Shown: piece after piece, positions 55,801-64,000 of the stretch | How the letters are laid out: each line of letters starts with the position of its first letter | Position numbering within the stretch: the stretch's first letter is position 1 | Assembly (NCBI RefSeq): GCF_016859285.1 | Contig: NC_053419.1 | Coordinates: forward strand, 15,920,501 to 15,984,500 | Reading direction: 5' to 3' | DNA from: Xiphias gladius | Lineage: Eukaryota; Chordata; Actinopteri; Istiophoriformes; Xiphiidae | Length of the DNA: 64,000 nt | Program-made: the position numbers and the translations under genes | Notes under the pieces: generated by a model | Database searches by the model: none | Told to the model about the DNA's origin: nothing | Seen by the model: the letters and a program-made list of their open reading frames with translations, nothing else

Positions 55801-58800
55801 ACAATATCAATGGAACAAGGCCTGGGGTTTTTTTTTTTTGTTTTTTTACAGTTCTTTCTATTGTGCTCTAGCCAAAACAAATTTACAGTAATTCGACACA
55901 CAAGGGGGCTATTTAAAAGACCCATTTTGCGTGTTAATTAGAATTGAAAAAGTCACATTACTAGCATGAATAGAACAAGGCATGCATTGAGGAATATGCC
56001 TCAACAGTTTGAATGATCACAAGGCGCTAGAATGGAGGCTGATTCAAGGCTGAATAATGATGCAGTGAAAGGAGAAGGCACAGTAAGATTCACACAAATG
56101 CCTGCAGTAAGATGCATGTATGCACTGTCACAGGCAATACACCATAGCTTATATTCCCTAAGCAGCACCAACATTACAATTATAATTTTTTTTATATCTA
56201 ACTATCTATCTATATCTATATCTTTATATACCTATATCCATATATCTATACACACATACACATATATACTATCAGAGAGCAAAATGCATGTATGCTTTTA
56301 GACTAAGTGCGTCGTGTAAGTGCTAAATTATGTAATATTACGAAACCAGTGTCATGGCTGAATTAGAGTACCATTAATTCTCATGCAGGTCATAGGTAGG
56401 AAACCCGAGGACAGGCACGCAAGTATGTGCTATAATGGGAAGTTCAAGTTTGAAAAATGCATAGTATTTATCTTACATTAAGTGTATAGTATTCTGGTGT
56501 GTAATTCATTTTTTTCTTTTACATTGCTGCCTTTCTGTAAACAATATTTAAGACCAACTCTTCCTCAAGATGACTGCTGTGTTTTCTGTGCTCTGCCCTT
56601 ATTTAGCATAAACAGTATTATGAGAAATGTATAATAGTTAGGAAATTACGTATAAATAGAAGATTTTGCACGGCTGAACGTTTTCAGCTCCAATAAACAA
56701 AACAGAATTTAGCATTAAGCATTTAAAAAGTTAAAAACTTCAACTTGAGGAAGCTGAATGACAGTGAGATGTGATTAATAATTGCTTAATCATGTAAGTC
56801 CTTTTTCTAGAGAAAATGTATGTCATTGCATGTTCACAGCTTCCCCATATTAAATAACTGCTAACTGCTTCATATATTTTAACTGAATAACTTGATCTTT
56901 TGTCTCTATTGATCCAATTGTCAATGTAGCATCATAACACATTTGGCTCTGCTAAATTCAGCATTTTGTCATTACTAATGACATTTCACTGACAACATGA
57001 TTAACTGAAAAAGATTGATCACTAATGAAAATAAACATTTATTTTTCTGATATTTATTAAACGTAGTCCTCCTCAGATACCGCACTCGTGTTCTAACCTA
57101 GTTGGGGGGTAAAAATCAAATGTTTAAATGCCTAACAAAAAGTTCCTTGTTATTCTTACCTGTGCAGTTTCTTAGGTGGGGGAGGTGGTGGATTGGCCCC
57201 ATTGTTGGCAGTTCCCTTCCCTGCTGCCGGCAGCTCTGATGAGCTGCCATGCAACGGTTGCTTGGCCGGCATGCTCCCGTTATGCTTGCCTTCCTCCTCT
57301 GCACCGGTGCCCTCAGTCTCCCCCTGACAGGCACCATTGTTGGGGGCAGCCGGGGGGGCCGTGCCTGGCTCTGTCATCGGAGGGGGGCTGTTGTGGGCCT
57401 TCCAGTCCCTGGCCTCCTTCCAGACAGCAGCATCATTGACCAGGCCTGTCACCCGAGAGGTTGTCCCCAGATTAGCAGCCAGCTTCTTCTTCTCCCCCTC
57501 TTTCCGCTCTCTCTCTTCATCCTCCTCTTCCTCCTCAATGCAGCAGTTCCAGCCAGAACTGTGGTGGTGGGGCTTGTGCCAGCGTTCGGATGCTGCACTG
57601 TGTTGCTCTGTATGGACCTTGAAGTGGCCCTCTCTAGCAGAGACAAGGAAAAGCATGGGGAGTTCAGGGAGAGGGACGGGAGATGAGATGGACGGTGATA
57701 GGCTGGAGGTGCCGAGTTTGGGGAGTTCAGGAAGAGGGACTGGAGAAGACATGGATGATGAGAGGCTAGAAGTGCCCAGTTTGGGGGAGCGGTTGTTCCT
57801 CTTTGGGGGAATAGGTGGGCTAGACTGAGGCTTGGGGTGGAGAGTGGGGGTGAGGCTGGCTTCCGTGGCCAAAGAGGGTGCACTGAGGCTGGGACTGGGC
57901 CAGCGGAAGGCTGGGCTGCTGGGATCTTTACGTGCTGTGGGGCTGAAGTGGCACTGTGTGCTGACGGCTGAATCTGGGCTGCTCAGGTAGAAAGTCCTGT
58001 TGTTCTCCTCTGTGTGAGCAGCCATTACAGTGATGGTGGCCCGTTGACTCTCTCCTGAAAGCTCAAGCTCAGAGCAGGACGAGTTCTTACTCTGGTTTGG
58101 GGACTCAGGGTGGGACTGCAGTCCATTTCCTTGCAGCTTGTGCTTTTTCTTGGTGCTCTCTGCATAAATGGGTTCTGAGTCTTGCTGTCCACTGGGAGAG
58201 TTGGGAGCTGACTGTGGGCTACCCATGAATGGTGGAGTTTGAGGGCTCCCTGACCTGAGTAGTCTTCCTCCTGACCCCTCTGCCCCAGGAAGTGAATCTG
58301 TACTACTACGATAAGAACAAGAGGAGTCCGATAGGCTGGGCTGTTTTGACAGGACGGGAACAGAGTGGAGGGCTGGAGGAGGGCTCTGTCTAGGGGTTTC
58401 CACATTTAAGTTTGTGGTGGGGAAAGTGGTAGAAGTGCTGGAAGTCTTAGTGGTAACAGTAGCACTGCTTGTACCATTGTTACGAACTGTGGCAGGACTG
58501 GAAGGGACAATATCCATTGATGAAGGTATGTCCACAGATACCTGATGGGCTTCCTGATAATTTGCCTTGGTAGTCATGCCACTTCCATTATAAGTGCTCT
58601 TGGTTCTAATCGAAGTTGTACTACTCTGCTGCCTTCGGGTGTCTACATTGGCATTTTTCTTTAAACTCGGAGAACCTCTACCCTCCTCTTGGGTGACAAA
58701 GATATTGCCAATAATCATGGAGTCTTTGGGCAGGATATTGGGGGACAAAGGGGCAAAAGAAAAGGAGTTGTTGTAGTCCATCTTGGTTTCAGGGCTCTGA

Positions 58801-59275
58801 AGAACCCCATCTCTATGGGACTTGTTGCAGCCATTGCTATCAATAAAAAGAGATGACAGGTCCAAGAGCTTCTTCAGGCCCAAATGCTCAACTGGGCTCT
58901 TCGTGTTCTCCTGTCACATAAACATAAGCACATATTAAAAACAGATACAGATATCCAGACAGAAAGAAACAATACGGTTTGATATAGGAAAGAGACATTT
59001 AAGAAATTCACCTGCTCTATGTTCATGTTGACATCAGTCGACTCGTTGGTGTCAAGGCTCATCATAGTGGGTTTGACAGCGATGGTAGGCTTGCTGTAGG
59101 GTGAGGGCGTTGTTACTCCAGCTTCTTCATCGCCTCCCAGGCTGCTCTTCAAACAAGCGGCTGGCAGGCTGCCATCCAGGCCGCCGACAGTCTTGTGTGC
59201 ACTAAGCGGGTGGAAGCAGTTCTTACAAGAGCCGGGTTTCCACACGTGTTCTGCAAAGTCACTGCACGCTGACAT
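44756..59275 (-). CDS. prag1: prag1 (Pragmin/SGK223), complete coding region in five exons
   Basis: PRAG1 is a PEAK-family pseudokinase scaffold that, when Tyr-phosphorylated, recruits Csk and regulates Rho and migration signalling. Minus-strand exons are 59275-59012, 58910-57160, 50486-50341, 49070-48304 and 45916-44756. They give 1362 codons plus stop, close to human PRAG1 (about 1400). The N-terminus MSACSDFAEHVWKPGSCKNC and the YSKPTIAVKPTMM block are family hallmarks. EPIYA lies at residues about 334-338. The disordered middle is Ser/Pro-rich. The C-terminal part has the helical dimerisation and pseudokinase regions: AVK at 974-976, HRD at 1108-1110, and SNF at 1157-1159 in place of DFG. 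A stop (TAA) lies in frame two codons before the ATG, which fixes the start. PEAK1 is excluded by EPIYAEST and the ATITVMAAH motif. Confidence 0.96.
46575..46753. mobile_element. Short inverted-repeat element (teleost MITE)
   Basis: The left end GTACTTCTATCTTTGTGAGG and the opposite-strand right end GTACGTTCTTCTATCTTTGA are inverted repeats. The interior has 'ggttttaagacatgg' and a run of GGGCTAGGGCTGGGGTTAG-like units. This is a familiar teleost repeat often bordered by GT tracts. Confidence 0.65.
46770..46855. repeat. (GT)n microsatellite, about 42 units
   Basis: The longest dinucleotide tract of the window, nearly pure. It is likely length-polymorphic. Confidence 0.95.
48304..49070 (-). 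CDS. prag1: prag1 coding exon 4: linker, dimerisation helix, start of pseudokinase
   Basis: 255 residues plus part of a split codon. It holds the Pro-rich QPPPLPEKKMVNRTVSAPDS motif, then a Ser-rich linker. Next is LLSNIDSREGVYSKLGGLYA with ESLRRLALKCEDHF, which corresponds to the split helical dimerisation segment of PEAK proteins. It ends with FRLTSNKPSCNAGDAVYY and SYAVK, the VAIK-like lysine. The donor is AAAG|GTAAGC. Confidence 0.93.
49071..50340 (-). other. prag1: prag1 intron 4
   Basis: Intron between 146-bp and 767-bp coding exons. I see no further feature in it. Confidence 0.7.
50341..50486 (-). CDS. prag1: prag1 coding exon 3 (146 bp)
   Basis: A short exon encoding VSSKTSGSNMELDRCSQQGS, then AESATSSLWGLGSASLPTAS and TDNLTADT. 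Its QGSAES segment aligns with the human PRAG1 region after the proline stretch. It enters in phase 2 from LHR and leaves in phase 1, which matches both neighbours. A possible alternative first exon at 54174 would splice onto it. Confidence 0.85.
52053..52370. mobile_element. Degraded second copy of the hAT-like MITE
   Basis: It shares with 31818-32179 the blocks 'tttggtctacaaaatgtcag', 'aaagatattcagttta', 'gattaactgactaacgg' and a terminal GTTTCAGC. The ends are eroded and no target-site duplication is visible. Confidence 0.6.
52754..52779. repeat. (GT)13 microsatellite
   Basis: A pure dinucleotide tract in prag1 intron 3. Confidence 0.9.
54174..54310 (-). promoter_or_regulatory. prag1: Possible internal promoter/alternative first exon of prag1
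   Basis: On the minus strand a TATA-like TTTAAATA lies at about 54302-54309. It is followed within about 130 bases by a donor ATGAG|GTAGGC with the last exon base at 54174. The ATG there (54178-54176, A at -3) leaves two bases, in phase with the next coding exon at 50486. All of this is inference from motifs. Confidence 0.3.
57160..58910 (-). CDS. prag1: prag1 coding exon 2 (1751 bp): disordered EPIYA region
   Basis: About 584 residues. The EPIYAEST motif is at 58161-58175 (Tyr about 337). After it come RATITVMAAHTEENNRTFYL with SSPDSAVS, a tandemly duplicated 21-residue Ser/Pro segment (57657-57782), and a short acidic CCIEEEEEDEE run. It ends in a polyproline NPPPPPPKKLHR that may bind SH3 domains. 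It is open throughout, with a consensus acceptor (GTGACAG) and donor (ACAG|GTAAGA). Confidence 0.94.
57657..57782 (-). repeat. prag1: 63-bp in-frame tandem duplication in prag1 exon
   Basis: Two 63-bp copies (57657-57719 and 57720-57782) differ by a handful of substitutions. Each encodes a 21-residue unit of the form LGTSSLSxSxSSPVPLPELP. Confidence 0.9.
59012..59275 (-). CDS. prag1: prag1 first coding exon
   Basis: 88 residues from ATG 59275 to the donor GAGCAG|GTGAAT. It encodes the family N-terminus with a Cys pair (CKNCFHPLSAHKT) and the conserved SPYSKPTIAVKPTMM motif. In the leader, the in-frame codons before ATG read TAA CCA AAG, so translation cannot start further upstream in this frame. 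Confidence 0.95.
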
Positions 59276-59977
59276 CTTTGGTTTACTAAATCAGGTTTGG
59301 TCAGAAGTGGCTTTGGAAGGATCTGGCAGACATGGGATGAGCTCTCATGGCTGGGCCACGGAAGGTTGCAACGTCGCAAGATGTTGATCACAAGGCAGCA
59401 TGCAAAGGAGAGAAAGATGAGAAGAGCAGAATGAGTTACATCCTTAAAAGAATAAAGTCCTTAATTGTATTTAATTATTTATTGCCCATAGGTTGTATCA
59501 TGATTAAGATACAACATAGGAAAACTGCTTGTATTACATAAAAACTATGACTACTCTAAAGTGCCCCATCTATCATTTCTTCTTCCACACTTTACAAATA
59601 ACATAACTTTTTTGATTTTCAAAGCATCAAACTGTTCGAGAATGTCATAAAATTCTGTGTTGTCACTATTCATTCAGTCATTGCAGGCTTCTGACTGTTT
59701 AGTACCACAGCAATCCCTGTCCTCGTGTTACCTTGTGTAAAAATGATTTCAAATAGTTCAAACAATGATGTATACAGATTTTTAATCTGGAAAAAAACAG
59801 CGGCGGTATCGGATCTGTACTCGATAGGTACCCTGATTTGAGCTATCTGTATCAAGAGAGAAAAAGTTGGATTGGTGCATCCCTAATTTTTTGCCTTTAT
59901 TTTTTTTTAGCTGAGATATATGATTTTGGTTTTATATAAGATACTTTGTCTACTTTGTCTTTTTAAAAACCTGCAAA

Positions 59978-59980
<3 letters not shown>

Positions 59981-60012
<32 letters not shown>
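59981..60012. repeat. Poly(A)32 homopolymer
   Basis: A run of 32 A, liable to length error in assembly. No retrotransposon body was recognised beside it. Confidence 0.85.
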
Positions 60013-60014
<2 letters not shown>

Positions 60015-60378
60015 GAAACATCTACTGGAAATTGTAAAGGCAGTGAAGGGGGAGTCCAAGCTGACAAGTGTCGCTGACCTCATAGAAGACCTCCATTAGG
60101 ATTTAAGTGTCATCCGTGGATGTAACTTTAGAAGGGCCAGTGTGTGCTGCGCTACTTGTTCCCATGGCCTCCTAAATTAGAGGGTATGTGGTTTCTGTTC
60201 ACCCAAAGGGCCTGCCGGTGTGAGCCTAGCGACATAAAAGCCCTCCGGAGTCCTCTGCAGCCCCCGACACGCTAGAATAGAAGGATGAGCCTCAAGCATC
60301 CCGGAGGTCGGAATGTCTGGAATGTCTTAAGTCTCACCAGGATGAATCTCACACCCACGACAAACTCCCTTCCCCCTT

Positions 60379-60379
<1 letters not shown>

Positions 60380-60414
<35 letters not shown>
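60380..60414. repeat. (CA)17 microsatellite
   Basis: A pure dinucleotide tract in prag1 intron 1. Confidence 0.9.
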
Positions 60415-60416
<2 letters not shown>

Positions 60417-61562
60417 CACTCCACATGTGTGCCCCCCTCCTCTCACAAACAAACTGACCCACACACACCTCCTTCCCCTGCCTCTCTTGGTCCTGTTTAA
60501 CTGGACTGACAGTGAGAAGATCAACAACATTTCAAAGAGATCGTTTGTTTCCTTGCATCTGGGGTCCCCTCTTTATGTTCTTTACACAGCTTTAATTGCC
60601 TCTCAACAAGGTGCTGCAATGACACAAAGCAACATTAGCTCACTATCCAGACTCATTATCTGGAAAAAAGAAACAAAAAAAACTGACGAAAGCAAATACT
60701 CCCCAAAGACAATGAGAAAGGGTCTATATTTGAACTCAGACACCCTTAATATTAATGTTATATTACGCATTCATTTAGCCACAGTGATTCTTGATTTCTA
60801 AATCTTACATTTGCTTATTGACTAAAAATGATCAGAACAAAAAATGAGGAGTGCTCTCTAAGGAATGATAATTGTGTTAGGACCGCTGGTAATTCATGGC
60901 TCCAGTATAACATCCCTCCAGTATAACTATAGGAAAGAGGAGTTTTCCTGTTGATAAAGATAATGCATGTTTATACTTTTCTTTGTTCTGTCTGACTCAG
61001 TTTGGGCAGGAAAGCAACCGCTAGCCCACTGTTTGTTTAACCAATCCTGCGACAACAGAGGAAACTGAGTCTTGCCTAACATCTTATGGCGTTTTGCGTG
61101 AGTCATATGAAGCGGTGACTGATCGGAGATACACAGAACATTGGGCTACTGGGCCTGCCGCTCAAGAGAACAGGCTGCCAGCCGAGAACGTGTCTGAGGG
61201 GTTTTCTGGGACCATCGGGCAACAACAAAGCATAGACAGACACTGGCGTGGTAAGTTTATTAAGTTACTGAACTGAGACAGTTTAGTCTCTGATGTTCCA
61301 CTTTCCCTTCGGGAAATCCCTGACAAAAACAAAAGGAGGACGTGAGGGAGGTTCAACTGAGATGTCCAACATTTTTGCACTCAGTCTGTATTCTCCGGAC
61401 GCGACTGAGGCGCATCTCAGACTGCACCTCAGTTTAGGTTATTCTAGCTCTTGTTGACATGTTCAGCCCTGCTTGTTTGAACAGCGATAGACCCTACTGT
61501 CTACATTCCCCACACCTTCTCAAGCTCAAGGTCCAATATTTCTCACTTCCTCTTGTAAAAGC

Positions 61563-61589
61563 GCACACACACACACACACACACACAGA
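61563..61589. repeat. (CA)13 microsatellite
   Basis: A pure dinucleotide tract in prag1 intron 1. Confidence 0.9.
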
Positions 61590-63103
61590 GAACCAACAGC
61601 AGTTCAGCCATATGACAAAGTTCAAGCCCTGCTTTCAATAATAAAACACAGACTATGATAAATCTCTCAGGAGCGTGTTAGGAGTCAGGGAGCTACAAAA
61701 ATAAGATGAGCGCAACGAAAAACGAGGGTGGATGTTGGTCTGGTGTGGAGTTTATGGCTTTGGGTCACCTAATAAAGACATTATGAACTTTTGAAGTCAC
61801 AACCCTCGTGTCCCTATGACCGTTGTACATATACACAGTTGCGTGGCCACTAGATGTCTCAAAAACACATGCTGAGGAATTAAAAATCCACTACCCTAAT
61901 CTGAGGGACCGAACATTAGGCTATATCCTCGGACTGGAAGCTGAAACTGTGAGGCTGCTTGCCTTGAAAAAAAATAAAAAATAAAAAAACTAGGCTAGGC
62001 TTGCTCTGAGCAGTCAGGATGCGATGGTGGGGATTGGATGGCAACAGTTTAAACAGCCCACGGATACGAGGAGTCATTAAGTTTAAGGTTGGAGGGCCCA
62101 TCAACACCCAACAGCTGCTAAAGCTGCACTTTGTCTGGATCCTTCTGCTGGAGCAGGCAACCAGCAGCGGCGGCAGCAGACACATGTGAACCCCCCCCCC
62201 ACACACACACACACACACCCACCACCACCCACACCCACCAACACACCGGCAGACACGCTACAACTGAGACGACAACCATCAAATGGTTATTATTGAAGGG
62301 TTACTGTAACATAACACACCGCACTGTCTCGCCGGCTGCTGTCCATCCTAAGTGCCTGGCCACGGCAAAACTACCCCCCCACCCCACAGATTTCCTCGAA
62401 CGAGGCGCCCACGGAAAAACAGCCCCGGTCACAGTCCGGAGACCGAGGCAAGCCACGGTCCACAACGCGCTCCGGTAGCCAGGTCACACCGGTGTTGTGG
62501 TCTTCGGCGAGCAACGTCCGTCAAGCCTGAATCACTCTCACGGCCCATTCATCCACGGGCGCACAACCTGGTTTGTTTTTTTTTTTTTTGTCGATACTCG
62601 CTGGGAATTTCCGCCAAAACTTGTGACCCCCTTGACAAATACCCCAGAACTTCCACCTTGAGACATTTATTTGAATGTTTCGTTAGCACCCGCTTGGACG
62701 GACGCTGGGCAATAAGCTGAGCACCCCACGTGTTTCGGTTTGAGCCTCCGGTTTTTGGTTTTTAAGATTTGTTCACTGAAGATTTGGCTGAACAACACTT
62801 CCTGCCAAATTTGGTCTACGATCGGTTATTGTAGTTAATTTAAAAAAAAAAAAACAACAACCTATATGTCCTATTAATTTGTGGAAAACTGGAAATATGG
62901 CTATATTGTGATAACCTTCAGTAACACAACACATAAATAGATTTTGGTTTTGTTTTTTTTATCGCTGCAACAACTTGGCTCAACCTGTATCACTGAACCG
63001 ATAACAGAGGTGTATCTGGAGAAGAAAAAAGAAAAACGCCTGCTACAATGAAACCATGCTGAAGTAGCCAAGGTTATCTACTGCCTGCTGACCGACTGCT
63101 TAC

Positions 63104-63530
63104 CTGCTGTGACTTTCTCTTCCCTGGCAACACAAAAGGTCTCCAAAAAATTAAATAAATAAAAATAATAACAACACAACTGTATCGGAGCTTCTCTTTC
63201 CGATTCCCGCATGAACCGATATCCCTCTGTCTTCGCTTATCCCACATGCGACAGGTTAATGACCCAGGAGACCGTGTGCTGCCGCTGCTGCTGCTGCTGC
63301 TGCAGGCTGGTTTCGGCTCCAGCCGGGCACACCGCCGCCGCCACTGCTGCCGCTGCTGCCGCTGCTGCTGGTGGTGGTGGTGGTGCTGGTGCTGCCGGTG
63401 TTGTAGGACTGTGCAGCGATGGAGTGGCTGAGGCGGAGCAGGAGTCCTCTGCAGCAAGCATGGGGAGAGCGCAAGGAGGTGGGAGGAGCTCCTCACCAAC
63501 CATGCAACCTGGCCATTAGCCACACTCGCA
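63104..63530 (-). promoter_or_regulatory. prag1: prag1 noncoding first exon/promoter with triplet repeats
   Basis: A consensus minus-strand donor, CACAGCAG|GTAAGC (last exon base 63104), lies downstream of a GC-rich block (63270-63410). On the transcript strand that block is made of CAG, CGG, CCA and GGC-type triplets. This looks like a first exon or promoter with trinucleotide expansions. The start site is unknown, and 63530 is only an estimate. Confidence 0.5.
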
Positions 63531-64000
63531 GATTTTCATCAAGGCTTTTGTCCTACGAGCTGTCACAAGGATGTTTCTCATTGTAAATACACAGCCCAGC
63601 GTTCGGGTTGTCAGTGGATTTGCAGCAAACTACACATGACAGGTTTTTCAAGTGCTGTAAATCCCCCAGTATTTTAAAGTTGCAGCTTAATGCTACAAAG
63701 GATACAAGGTCTCACAAAAAGAAAGAAACCACTTTTTGGTTAAAAATCCACTGGGCTATGCTGGGTTTTTTTTTCTGCAAGCCATCTGACTTGGTCGGAG
63801 GCTCTTTGATGTGGGGAAGGTGTATGCATACCAGCGTCCCTTCCCTCCTGATACCCCCCTGGTCTGCTCCTGCCTCTGTTCATCACGGCTGGGGTGACAG
63901 AGCGATAGAAAAACACTGCCGGCTGCTGCTCAGCCAGGCCGGACCCCTGCTGGTTTCCATTACAGGCAGCAAAAGGAGAGGCAAAGCTCACAGAGTGACA
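63531..64000. other. Sequence upstream of prag1, no gene seen
   Basis: Nothing could be supported. A minus-strand open frame at 63740-63991 has no recognisable features. The stretch may contain prag1 upstream regulatory DNA. Confidence 0.5.

Larger units (their letters stand above)
50487..57159 (-). other. prag1: prag1 intron 3 (6.7 kb)
   Basis: No exon of the main transcript. It holds a degraded hAT-like MITE copy (52053-52370), a GT tract (52754-52779), ACAC/TATC simple repeats near 54765 and 56200, and a GC-richer patch at about 54170-54720 that may act as an internal promoter. Confidence 0.6.
59276..63103 (-). other. prag1: prag1 5' UTR remainder and first intron
   Basis: The part next to 59276 is leader of the first coding exon; its acceptor was not resolved, with candidates near 59325-59360. 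The rest is intron with a 32-base A-run (59981-60012), CA tracts (60380-60414, 61563-61589, 62191-62227) and a CpG-rich patch at about 62330-62560. No coding exon is seen. Confidence 0.5.

Noticed and set aside
57156..57883. Long plus-strand and alternate-frame open frames over the prag1 large exon
   Set aside because: They are shadows of the Ser/Pro-rich prag1 coding sequence; the minus-strand frame matches the protein family.
63740..63991. Minus-strand open frame at the window end
   Set aside because: No domain, no splice context and no start evidence; treated as noise upstream of prag1.

Overview
The window is vertebrate nuclear DNA, most probably from a teleost fish (percomorph-like, by inference). 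The evidence is spliced genes with GT-AG introns, vertebrate protein families, CpG-rich promoters, long 3' UTRs, abundant GT/CA microsatellites, and small inverted-repeat elements of kinds that are very common in teleost genomes. No bacterial, viral or CRISPR-like features were seen. Gene assignments rest on recognising the encoded proteins. Exon borders were read by hand from splice sites and checked by reading-frame arithmetic. The frame closes exactly for prrc2b (2252 codons), edf1 (148), the unnamed small gene (135) and prag1 (1362).

Layout: (1) 1-~3030, the last coding exon and 3' UTR of plpp7 (+), with upstream exons outside the window. (2) ~3030-8100, intergenic, with a Tc1-like MITE and a tRNA-headed repeat. 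(3) ~8170-30845, the complete prrc2b gene (+): a noncoding first exon, 30 coding exons and a 2.2 kb 3' UTR. (4) ~30850-32440, intergenic, with a nested repeat insertion. (5) ~32500-36670, a small gene (+) that I do not recognise. It has a CpG-rich promoter and three coding exons for a 135-residue protein with a coiled-coil-like N-terminus. (6) ~37165-39915, the complete edf1 gene (+), five exons. (7) ~39915-43190, intergenic between convergent genes, with a very G-rich patch. (8) ~43190-63530, prag1 (-), an EPIYA-containing pseudokinase scaffold with five coding exons, a trinucleotide-rich 5' leader and long introns.

The genes do not form a pathway. PLPP7 is a nuclear-envelope/ER PAP2-like protein, PRRC2B an RNA- and translation-associated intrinsically disordered protein, EDF1 a ribosome-associated and transcriptional coactivator, and PRAG1 a cytoplasmic signalling scaffold. 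PLPP7-PRRC2B adjacency matches human 9q34. EDF1 lies elsewhere on human 9q34 and PRAG1 on 8p23, so the fish block mixes human neighbourhoods.

Most worth a second look: the unnamed 135-aa gene; a possible internal promoter of prag1 that would start translation two codons before an internal exon; a 63-bp in-frame tandem duplication in prag1; an out-of-frame uORF over the prrc2b start; three NAGNAG acceptors in prrc2b; and a hAT-like element inserted in an older repeat with an intact 8-bp target-site duplication.
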